From Geminicoccaceae bacterium (GTDB lineage Bacteria > Pseudomonadota > Alphaproteobacteria > Geminicoccales > Geminicoccaceae), in contig JAGREZ010000165.1 in the NCBI GenBank assembly GCA_020446285.1, positions 1 through 5,578 on the forward strand: a stretch of DNA of 5,578 nucleotides, written 5' to 3'. How positions within the stretch are numbered: position 1 is the stretch's first letter; every line of letters begins with the position of its first letter. Position numbers and translations under genes: made by a program. Below the pieces are notes generated by a model, which saw only the letters and a list, made by a program, of their open reading frames with translations, had not been told where the DNA came from and made no database searches. Positions 1-5,459 of the stretch are shown piece by piece.

Positions 1-197
1 TCGGCGAGATTCTCGTTGAAGATCACCACCCGGTGCCACTCGGTCTTCTCGCGCTGCTCGCCCGACTGGCGGTCGCGCCAACGCTCGGAGGTGGCGATGT
101 TGAGATGGACGATCTTCTGGTTGTTCTGCGTGTAGCGCACCTCGGGATCGCGCCCGAGATTGCCCAACAGAATGACCTTGTTGACGCTTCCTGCCAT
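1..197 (-). CDS. ssb: Single-stranded DNA-binding protein, N-terminal part (runs off left edge)
   Basis: SSB binds single-stranded DNA during replication, recombination and repair, acting as an OB-fold tetramer in the cytoplasm. Reading leftwards from the ATG at 197-195, the first 65 residues begin [20 protein letters not shown] and continue through the [15 protein letters not shown] and [15 protein letters not shown] segments. This is the typical first half of a bacterial OB-fold SSB, including the conserved TEWHRVV block with its DNA-contacting Trp. The C-terminal half and the acidic tail that recruits partner proteins lie beyond the window. The ATG fits the usual family start (MA-SVNKVIL); the Shine-Dalgarno is weak (GGGA about 10 bases upstream). 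The gene is divergent from the large autotransporter, with 170 bases between start codons. I found no clear LexA box in front of it. The identification is firm; only the partial length limits it. Confidence 0.95.
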   Translation of the reverse strand, partial: MAGSVNKVILLGNLGRDPEVRYTQNNQKIVHLNIATSERWRDRQSGEQREKTEWHRVVIFNENLA

Positions 198-280
198 GAA
201 TCGCTGTTCCCGTTGTGACGTTGATCGTTGGCTACACGCACTTTAGCCGTCTGTCGACCGAATGCCGATAGCCGCCGATC

Positions 281-345
281 CAGCAAAATTCTCCTTTAAG
301 TTAATTTTCTAACATCATATTCTATCTATGATGCACTATCGTTGA
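281..345 (+). promoter_or_regulatory. AT-rich candidate promoter region of the autotransporter gene
   Basis: This is the only strongly AT-rich stretch in an otherwise GC-rich window and it lies just upstream of the 1090-aa gene. It contains a -10-like TATGAT (327-332) and an alternative weak pair TTTAAG (295-300) / TATTCT (318-323) with 17-base spacing. AAAATT (285-290) and AATTTT (303-308) form a 6-base inverted repeat across it. No -35 element is convincing, so the exact start point is open. The region also lies upstream of ssb on the other strand. Seen: composition and short motifs. Inferred: promoter function. Confidence 0.35.
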
Positions 346-367
346 GCAGGTTTATTGGAATCCAAGG

Positions 368-3300
368 ATGAAATTGAAATTCCAGGCGGCGCTGGTTCCG
401 GCACTTCTGGCCACGACGGCCCTGTATCCGGCGAGCCGTGCATGGGCACTCGAAGTCCCCTCCGGCGGAACCGTCTCGGCAATCAATCGCAGCGGCCAGC
501 ATTATCGCATCCATACCTTCAACACCGCCAATGACGGCACCGACGCTTTCGACATCCCCACCTCCTGGCCCGGCGGCACACTCACCGCCGACTATCTCAT
601 CGTTGGCGGCGGCGGAAGCGGGATCGGCAGCTGGTATGGCGAGGGTGGAAGTCTATACCAATATACCGGTGCCGGTGGCGGTGGCGGTGGTATGATCGAG
701 ACACTCTCGCAATCCATCGGTGCGGCGGCATACGACGTCACCGTCGGCGCCGGTGGAACGAATCCCAACAACGCACGACTGTACGGAGAAAAAGGCGGGA
801 ACTCCGCGTTCAACGGCGAGACCGCCCTGGGAGGCGGTACTCCCGTTTTCACCACCGGTCTCGACACACTGCGCAACGGAGGTAGCGGTGGCGGCGGCGG
901 CATTGTCCAAACAACCAGTCTGTTCACCACCTATCCACCAGGAACGGGTACCGCCGGACAAGGCTATCAGGGGGGATCGTCCGCCAGTGCCCCTCCCAAC
1001 GACGGTATTGCGGGTGGAGGTGGCGGCGGCGCCGGGGGCGCCGGCGGGGATGCGTCGCCCTATGTGGGCGGAAATGGCGGAAACGGAAGGCAATCGGCAA
1101 TCACCGGCCTGTTCTATGGCGGCGGCGGCGGTGGCGTGTACAGTGGTGGCTATGGGGCAGCCAGTGCGGGTGCCGGCGGAACCGGTGGTGGCGGCGCGGG
1201 CAGTCCCTCTTCTACCATGGCCGAAAACGGCGCCGATGGACGCGGCGGCGGTGGTGGTGGTGCGTTCTCCACATATTTTGCCGGCGACGGCGGCGACGGG
1301 ACAGTGGTTATCGCCTACTACCTGCCACCGCCGGAAGTGACCCTCTCATCACCGGCCACCTCGCCGGTCAACCAGTTCACGGTAACAGCGGAATTCACGC
1401 TCGCACCGAATCCCTCGAGTTTCACGACCGGCGACATCACCATCACCAACGGCACGGCGAGCAATCTGCAGCTCGTATCGACCGGCACCGGCAACAATGC
1501 CGGTGCGATCTACAGCTTTGACGTCACGTCCACGAGCGACGGCGCCATCGATGTCCAGATCGCCAGCGCCAGCTTCACCGATACCGTCGGCGTGGCCAGC
1601 ACCACGCCCTCGAACCAGCTCGCCTACACCGCCGACACCACCGCTCCCGCAGCACCCACCGGCCCGGTTATCGCCGATGCCGATGACAGTGCTGCCAAGG
1701 GTGATTTCATCACCAGTGTCGAGCAACCCGATATCAGCGGCACGGCGGAAGCCAATTCGACGGTGGAAATCCTTGTCGGCGGCATCAAGGTCGGCGAGAC
1801 CACGGCCGACGGCAGCGGCAACTGGACCTACAGTTTCGGCGCGGGCGAGCTTTCCGAGGGCGACAACAGTGTGACGATGACGGCAAAGGACGCTGCCGGC
1901 AATGTCTCGCCGGCCAGCCCGGCGCAGAACATCACGGTGGATACGATCGCCCCGCAGCTTCTTGCCATCACCATCGACCCGACCTCGGTGAAGTACGGCG
2001 AAACCGCCGATATCGCCTTCACCTTCAACGAGGCGGTCGCGGGCTTCAGCAAGGACGATGTGACGCTGGATACAGGTTCCATCGGTGCTGTCACGGTCGA
2101 TCCCGGCGACCCGAAAATCTATCACGCAACCTTCACCCCCGCCGTCGATTTCGAGGGAACGGTCAATGTGACGGTGGCGGCGAGCGTCTTCACAGACATC
2201 GCCGGCAACGACAATGCCGCCGGCAACGCATCGAGTGCGCCGGTGGACACGCTGGTTCCCGAGGTGACGATCAGCGGCCCGACCACGCCGGTGCTCGAAC
2301 GCTTCACCGTGACGATCACCTTCAGTCAGGACGTCACCGGCTTCGACGTCAGCGACATCGTCATCGGCTCAGGCACGGCGACGCTCGTTCCGGGCAGTTT
2401 CAACGCCGTTTCGGCCACCGAATACAGAATCGAGCTGGATCCGGTGATCGGCAGGATCGTGACGGTGGATGTTCCCGCCAATGTCGCGTTCGACAATTCG
2501 GGGAACGCCAATCGTGCGGCCCCGACCTACTCGATCCAGGCAGGATCACCGGCCAACGAGTTCGCCCGCTACCGCCGGGAGATACGCGACGCGGTGCAGG
2601 CCGAGGCACGGCGGTCGCTCCAGAACACGATGAGCGCCCATCGCCGGCTGATCAGGCAGGCCCGCGACCGCTTCATGCTGGAAACCCGCGAGGAGGAGGA
2701 AGGGCGGGAGAGCGTCGATCCGTTCGAGCCGGCGCTCGTCACTCTGGCGCGCCGCCAGCAGCAGGAGAGGAAACCCTACAGCTTCGAGAGCTTCTTCGAA
2801 TATGCGGACGGTACCCTGAATGGCGATGCCAGCTTCCACTATGAGCAGGGTGATGTACGCTTCGGTGCGCGGCAGATCGTCTATGGCGATTTTGATGTCG
2901 TTCGCGACGATGATGGCTCGATGACGATGCGCACCGGCATCCGTTACGTCCTCGAACGTCCCCTCGGCAGGAATGCTCTCATCGGCCAGTTTCTCGGGCT
3001 GGAAGGTGGCCGATCGCAGATCGAGGGAGCGTTCGAGGGACGCAAGCTCGACATCGGCGCTTCCGCCGGCGGGTACGTCATCGCCCGCTTCTTCGACAAT
3101 CTCTATTTCGATGCACTGGTCGGTGCCGTCGTTCATCGCAACGATCTCGACATGAACAATGACGTGCTCGCCGTCGACAGCGACTACAATACCTACTCGA
3201 CCACAGCCAGCATGGCACTGACCGGAACGGTCGGTTACGGACGCTTCGAGCTCTGGCCCGAACTTGCGCTGATCTACGGCCGCAACGATGTCGGCAGTAT

Positions 3301-3640
3301 CGACATGAGCGGCCACGCCTACGGCCTCACCGATCATGGCCTCGACCTCGATGTCGGTGCCGTGAGCATCGGCCGCGCCACGTTCACCCCCGAACTGCGG
3401 ATCGCCCTCGACGACCACCCCGTCGCCACCAGTCAGTCACTGTTCAAACTCGCCCCGAGCATCGGCTGTCAGCACATGGAGGTCCAGTCGCAGACCCATG
3501 ATTGCGGTTACGGCGGCGGCATCGCTCTTGCCCGAAGCAATGAGGAGAACACCACCCGCCTCGAGTTGCGCGGCGAGTTCGAGCGCATCGCCGACACGAC
3601 GCGCGCGGGCGCGATGGTCACATTCGAGGTGCTTTTCTAG
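368..3640 (+). CDS. Autotransporter with glycine-rich and bacterial Ig-like passenger
   Basis: Predicted type Va secreted or surface protein of 1090 aa. Residues 1-27 form a Sec signal peptide (K2/K4, hydrophobic core, then Ala-Trp-Ala before the likely cut at 27/28). Residues about 45-318 form a glycine-rich domain (87 Gly in residues 71-320, with five- to six-Gly runs at 103, 174, 216, 251 and 293) that opens with DYLIVGGGGSG and closes with GDGTVVIAYY. Residues about 322-725 look like four bacterial Ig-like domains; the second has the PDISGTAEANSTVEI...DAAGNVSPAS pattern and the third has FTDIAGNDNAAGNAS. Residues 727-780 are a charged helix rich in Arg and Glu. Residues about 803-1090 show alternating beta-strand patterns of an autotransporter barrel and end FEVLF, with the terminal Phe expected for BAM recognition. 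GGA at 357-359 and AGG at 365-367 precede the ATG. Only two cysteines occur (1034 and 1046). An adhesin role is inference; the passenger ligand is unknown. Confidence 0.88.
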   Translation: MKLKFQAALVPALLATTALYPASRAWALEVPSGGTVSAINRSGQHYRIHTFNTANDGTDAFDIPTSWPGGTLTADYLIVGGGGSGIGSWYGEGGSLYQYTGAGGGGGGMIETLSQSIGAAAYDVTVGAGGTNPNNARLYGEKGGNSAFNGETALGGGTPVFTTGLDTLRNGGSGGGGGIVQTTSLFTTYPPGTGTAGQGYQGGSSASAPPNDGIAGGGGGGAGGAGGDASPYVGGNGGNGRQSAITGLFYGGGGGGVYSGGYGAASAGAGGTGGGGAGSPSSTMAENGADGRGGGGGGAFSTYFAGDGGDGTVVIAYYLPPPEVTLSSPATSPVNQFTVTAEFTLAPNPSSFTTGDITITNGTASNLQLVSTGTGNNAGAIYSFDVTSTSDGAIDVQIASASFTDTVGVASTTPSNQLAYTADTTAPAAPTGPVIADADDSAAKGDFITSVEQPDISGTAEANSTVEILVGGIKVGETTADGSGNWTYSFGAGELSEGDNSVTMTAKDAAGNVSPASPAQNITVDTIAPQLLAITIDPTSVKYGETADIAFTFNEAVAGFSKDDVTLDTGSIGAVTVDPGDPKIYHATFTPAVDFEGTVNVTVAASVFTDIAGNDNAAGNASSAPVDTLVPEVTISGPTTPVLERFTVTITFSQDVTGFDVSDIVIGSGTATLVPGSFNAVSATEYRIELDPVIGRIVTVDVPANVAFDNSGNANRAAPTYSIQAGSPANEFARYRREIRDAVQAEARRSLQNTMSAHRRLIRQARDRFMLETREEEEGRESVDPFEPALVTLARRQQQERKPYSFESFFEYADGTLNGDASFHYEQGDVRFGARQIVYGDFDVVRDDDGSMTMRTGIRYVLERPLGRNALIGQFLGLEGGRSQIEGAFEGRKLDIGASAGGYVIARFFDNLYFDALVGAVVHRNDLDMNNDVLAVDSDYNTYSTTASMALTGTVGYGRFELWPELALIYGRNDVGSIDMSGHAYGLTDHGLDLDVGAVSIGRATFTPELRIALDDHPVATSQSLFKLAPSIGCQHMEVQSQTHDCGYGGGIALARSNEENTTRLELRGEFERIADTTRAGAMVTFEVLF
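608..1321 (+). repeat. Glycine-codon-rich low-complexity tract (poly-Gly domain)
   Basis: This is DNA of the glycine-rich domain, with many short runs of GGT/GGC codons, for example six in a row at 674-691 and again around 1118-1135 and 1244-1261. It includes a perfect 7-base-pair hairpin with a 3-base loop at 1027-1043 (CGGCGCC, GGG, GGCGCCG). Several places carry four or more closely spaced GG pairs on the coding strand. The runs are interrupted and mixed in codon choice, so this is not one uniform microsatellite. The frame stays open throughout. Clean homology-sized repeats are not visible by eye. Confidence 0.75.
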
Positions 3641-3656
3641 CGAGGTGCTTTTCCAG
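3625..3656 (+). repeat. 16-base tandem duplication spanning the autotransporter stop codon
   Basis: Two adjacent 16-base copies, 3625-3640 and 3641-3656, differ at one position (CGAGGTGCTTTTCTAG against CGAGGTGCTTTTCCAG). The first copy encodes the last residues of the autotransporter and its TAG stop; the second lies entirely downstream in the 42-base gap before the convergent GST gene. Because 16 is not a multiple of 3, the second copy is not in the same frame. The first 13 bases of each copy are identical. Confidence 0.9.
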
Positions 3657-3682
3657 ACGTTCGATCCGATCGTGGCGCCCGT

Positions 3683-4294
3683 CTATTCATCGCCCGCAGA
3701 TGCCTTCGCCTCCACCGCCTGGGCAGCGGCAAACGCCGGTCTCGACTGACACCGTTCGATATAGGCGGCGATCGGCGGGCTGTCGGGCATGGCGCCGAAG
3801 AGCTTCATGAAATGGCAGGACGAGCCGACCAGCACATCGGCCGCGGTGAAACGCTCGCCCATGAGCCAGGGGCCCGGCTGCAGCCCGTTTTCGACGACCT
3901 CGATCATCTGCGGGAAGCTGCCATGGCCGCTTCTCGAACTGTCGACGGCGGCATTGGTGAATTTCTCCATGAGCGCCGGTTCGAACACGGCATTGGTGAA
4001 CATCAGCCACTGGACGAAGCTTCCGCGTCCGGGCTCGCCGACCGCCGGGCCGAGGCCGGCCTGCGGGTAGCTGTCGACGAGATGCAGCGCGATGGCACCG
4101 CTGTCCCAGAGTTTGGTGTCGCCATCGATCAGGGCCGGAACCTTGCCCATCGGCGAGGCACTGCGGAATGTCGCATCGGCGCGCGAAGCCTCGTCGCGGA
4201 TGTCCACCGGCAGGATATCGAAATCGAGGCCGCTCTCCTCCAGCAGCCAGAGCGCACGGAAGGCACGGGTTTGCGGGCAGTGATAGAGTTTCAT
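3683..4294 (-). CDS. Glutathione S-transferase family protein
   Basis: Cytosolic GST-like enzyme of 203 aa, about the usual family length. The N-terminal thioredoxin-like domain (about 1-78) begins MKLYHCPQTRAFRALWLLEE. It has the cis-proline motif VPAL (52-55) and the glutathione-contacting acid-Ser pair DSGAI (64-68, Asp64-Ser65). The all-helical C-terminal domain (about 88-200) has GPWLMGERFTAADVLVG, with the conserved T150-x-x-D153 capping box. The probable role is conjugation or reduction of an electrophile with glutathione; the substrate cannot be read from the sequence. The active-site residue is ambiguous: Cys6 and Thr9 lie where other classes carry a catalytic Ser or Cys. The start ATG (4294-4292) overlaps the upstream regulator stop as ATGA, and AGGGAA lies about 8 bases upstream inside the regulator gene, so the two are likely co-transcribed and translationally coupled. 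It is convergent with the autotransporter; no hairpin terminator is evident in the 42-base gap. Confidence 0.93.
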   Translation of the reverse strand: MKLYHCPQTRAFRALWLLEESGLDFDILPVDIRDEASRADATFRSASPMGKVPALIDGDTKLWDSGAIALHLVDSYPQAGLGPAVGEPGRGSFVQWLMFTNAVFEPALMEKFTNAAVDSSRSGHGSFPQMIEVVENGLQPGPWLMGERFTAADVLVGSSCHFMKLFGAMPDSPPIAAYIERCQSRPAFAAAQAVEAKASAGDE

Positions 4295-5040
4295 GGTGGT
4301 GTTTCCCTGTTGCAGCCGGCGGGTTCCGGGATGGTCTCCCGGTCGTCGCGCAGACGTTCGACCCAGTTTTCCCAGCTTTTCATGAAATCCTGAAGACCGC
4401 GGCCGGGTTCCCTCGGGAACCGGTCGCCGGTGACCTCCATGGCGCAGATGCGGTCCAGCCTGAACGAGCGGAAGTCGAGACGCAATTCACACCATGTGAA
4501 CAGGAGCCAGACCGGGCCGTAGAAGGCAAGTCCGAGCGGGCGGATACGACGCATGCTGCGCGTTCCGTTGATGTCGCTGTAATCAATGTTGACGTAGCGC
4601 TGCTCGCGGATCGCACGGCGCAGTTCCACCGGGTCGATGTCCATGGCGACCGTGTCATGATTGGCGGGTGCGAGCAGGTGGCATGTGCGGATCATCGGCC
4701 GGAGCTCTTCGGGCAGAACCGCCTCGATCTTCGCGAGCAGGCTGCCGGCGGCGTCGCACATCTCGCAATCGCTCCAGGTCTCGATGATGCGCACGCCCAT
4801 CACCAGAGCCTCGATTTCCGCACGCGTGAGCATCATCGGTGGCAGGTCATACCCCTTGTCCAGCATGTAGCCGACCCCGGCCTCGCCGGTGATCGGCACC
4901 CTTTGTGCGACGAGATCGGCAATGTCGCGATAGACCGTCCGCTCCGATACCTCGAGCGCTTCGGCCAGATCGCGTGCCCGGACGAGTCCGCGCCGGCGCA
5001 TGAGCTGGATGATCTCGAAAAGCCTGTCGGCCCGACGCAA
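4291..5040 (-). CDS. YafY-like HTH/WYL-domain transcriptional regulator
   Basis: Predicted DNA-binding regulator of 249 aa. Residues 1-60 form an HTH_11-type winged helix with recognition helix SERTVYRDIADL (32-43) and the typical wing PITGEAGVGYML. Residues about 135-205 form a WYL-type ligand-sensing domain with IRPLGLAFYGPVWLL and FRSFRLDRI; the WYL triplet itself is W178-L-L, as in the YafY branch that departs from strict W-Y-L. The start is TTG at 5040-5038. It is preceded on the minus strand by GGAGGAAG (forward 5052-5045), with 7 bases between GGAGG and TTG. No other in-frame start exists before the upstream in-frame TGA, and the next ATG (codon 14) would delete the first helix. A Cys92-x-x-Cys95 pair lies between the two domains. 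The stop overlaps the GST start (ATGA). Local control of this operon is likely but inferred; whether it represses or activates is unknown. Confidence 0.93.
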   Translation of the reverse strand: MRRADRLFEIIQLMRRRGLVRARDLAEALEVSERTVYRDIADLVAQRVPITGEAGVGYMLDKGYDLPPMMLTRAEIEALVMGVRIIETWSDCEMCDAAGSLLAKIEAVLPEELRPMIRTCHLLAPANHDTVAMDIDPVELRRAIREQRYVNIDYSDINGTRSMRRIRPLGLAFYGPVWLLFTWCELRLDFRSFRLDRICAMEVTGDRFPREPGRGLQDFMKSWENWVERLRDDRETIPEPAGCNRETPP

Positions 5041-5044
5041 CGCA

Positions 5045-5052
5045 CTTCCTCC
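5045..5052 (-). promoter_or_regulatory. Ribosome binding site that fixes the TTG start of the regulator
   Basis: On the minus strand this reads GGAGGAAG, a near-perfect anti-16S match, with 7 bases between GGAGG and the TTG. The match is much stronger than for any alternative start and explains why a TTG is used. Confidence 0.8.
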
Positions 5053-5104
5053 GCAAAGACAACCGCATGTCGTTTTCCATGCCGGAGATCATCGACGAAT
5101 GCTG

Positions 5105-5122
5105 CTGACAGCATGCTGGCAG
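5105..5122. promoter_or_regulatory. Imperfect palindrome, candidate operator of the regulator-GST operon
   Basis: CTGACAGCATGCTGGCAG pairs in 8 of 9 positions, with a perfect 10-base core CAGCATGCTG (5109-5118). It lies about 65 bases upstream of the regulator start codon, a usual place for autoregulation by a dimeric HTH protein. No convincing -10/-35 pair on the minus strand could be placed next to it. Operator function is inferred from symmetry and position. Confidence 0.4.
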
Positions 5123-5171
5123 GAAGGATCAGCTAGCCAGAAAAAATCCGCAACTCAAGACGGAGTTTGAA

Positions 5172-5339
5172 ATGGGACCGTATTACGACTGGCTGCCGGC
5201 GATGCTCGGCCTCGAGGATCGCCCCGCGGTTTCGCATGCACGGGAATCGGGCAGGCTCCGCTGCCGGGTGCGGCGTCTGTGGCAAAGTCTCCGCTTCGCC
5301 CTGCCCGCCTTGCGACCGTCCGTGATCCGCCCCAAATGA
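5172..5339 (+). CDS. Possible small hypothetical protein, 55 aa
   Basis: A short open frame begins MGPYYDWLPAMLGLEDRP and ends SVIRPK at TGA (5337-5339). I do not recognise the family. The case for it is a good Shine-Dalgarno, GGAG at 5162-5165 with 6 bases to the ATG, and a third-position GC of roughly 75-80 percent. The sequence has an aromatic, hydrophobic N-terminal third and an Arg-rich middle (RLRCRVRRLWQSLRF) that could form a basic amphipathic helix. There is no signal peptide and no clear membrane segment. It lies 120 bases before uvrA on the same strand and could be co-transcribed or lie in its leader. Minus-strand open frames cover the same bases but lack a comparable ribosome binding site. 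It could equally be chance in GC-rich DNA. Confidence 0.35.
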   Translation: MGPYYDWLPAMLGLEDRPAVSHARESGRLRCRVRRLWQSLRFALPALRPSVIRPK

Positions 5340-5343
5340 GTTG

Positions 5344-5390
5344 CAACCCGAATACCGCATCACGGGTTGAGCCCGTTCGATGTTTCGGGC
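5344..5390 (+). repeat. Two adjacent short inverted repeats upstream of uvrA
   Basis: CAACCCG (5344-5350) pairs with CGGGTTG (5363-5369) across a 12-base loop. GCCCG (5371-5375) pairs with CGGGC (5386-5390) across a 10-base loop. The inner CGGG and CCCG can also pair with each other, so the two structures partly exclude one another. No T-run follows, so this is not a standard terminator. It overlaps the candidate -35 of uvrA. Confidence 0.5.
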
Positions 5391-5395
5391 GTAAT
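5367..5395 (+). promoter_or_regulatory. uvrA: Candidate uvrA promoter
   Basis: TTGAGC (5367-5372) and CGTAAT (5390-5395) are 17 bases apart, each matching 4 of 6 positions of the sigma70-type consensus. They lie about 65 bases before the uvrA start codon. The inverted repeats overlap the -35 element. A clear alphaproteobacterial LexA box (GTTC-N7-GTTC) was not found. This is a by-eye match in GC-rich DNA. Confidence 0.3.
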
Positions 5396-5459
5396 AGAGA
5401 CATGTGCGGGCGTGACGATGCCCGTCGATCCCCATCCGCATCGGAGCTCCAGGGCATCC

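Larger units (their letters stand above)
5041..5459. other. 419-base intergenic region between the regulator and uvrA
   Basis: This stretch separates two outward-facing genes. From left to right it holds the regulator Shine-Dalgarno, an imperfect 18-base palindrome (5105-5122), an A-run of six (5141-5146), a 5-base inverted repeat AACTC/GAGTT (5152-5156, 5163-5167) just before a possible small gene (5172-5339), two short hairpin-forming repeats (5344-5390), a candidate uvrA promoter and the uvrA ribosome binding site. No tRNA, insertion-sequence ends or flanking direct repeats were seen. Confidence 0.7.

Noticed and set aside
201..224. Possible LexA box in front of ssb (GTTC at 206-209 followed 7 bases later by GACG)
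   Set aside because: The second half-site does not match GTTC or GATC, so it falls short of the alphaproteobacterial SOS box.
230..248. GGCTA/TAGCC inverted repeat between ssb and the autotransporter
   Set aside because: The stem is 5 pairs with a 9-base loop, within chance expectation for a 170-base region.
328..345. Five-codon leader frame MMHYR before the autotransporter
   Set aside because: It has no Shine-Dalgarno and overlaps the likely -10 region, so it is probably not transcribed.
1349..2125. Long minus-strand open frame (258 aa) inside the autotransporter gene
   Set aside because: It is antisense to clear Ig-like coding sequence and has no recognisable domain; GC-rich codon use keeps the opposite strand open.
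2546..3418. Long minus-strand open frame (290 aa) opposite the barrel region
   Set aside because: The plus strand encodes a coherent barrel ending in Phe; the antisense product has no recognisable motif.
3641..3682. Bidirectional terminator between the convergent autotransporter and GST genes
   Set aside because: Only very short symmetric pieces (such as GGCGCC) occur and no stem followed by a T-run exists on either strand.
4168..5136. 322-aa plus-strand open frame opposite the regulator and the GST 5' end
   Set aside because: The minus strand encodes a textbook HTH/WYL regulator with a strong ribosome binding site; the plus frame is its shadow.
5364..5378. Possible LexA box in front of uvrA (GGGT-N7-GTTC)
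   Set aside because: Only one half-site matches; no GTTC-N7-GTTC or GAAC-N7-GAAC is present in the visible upstream region.
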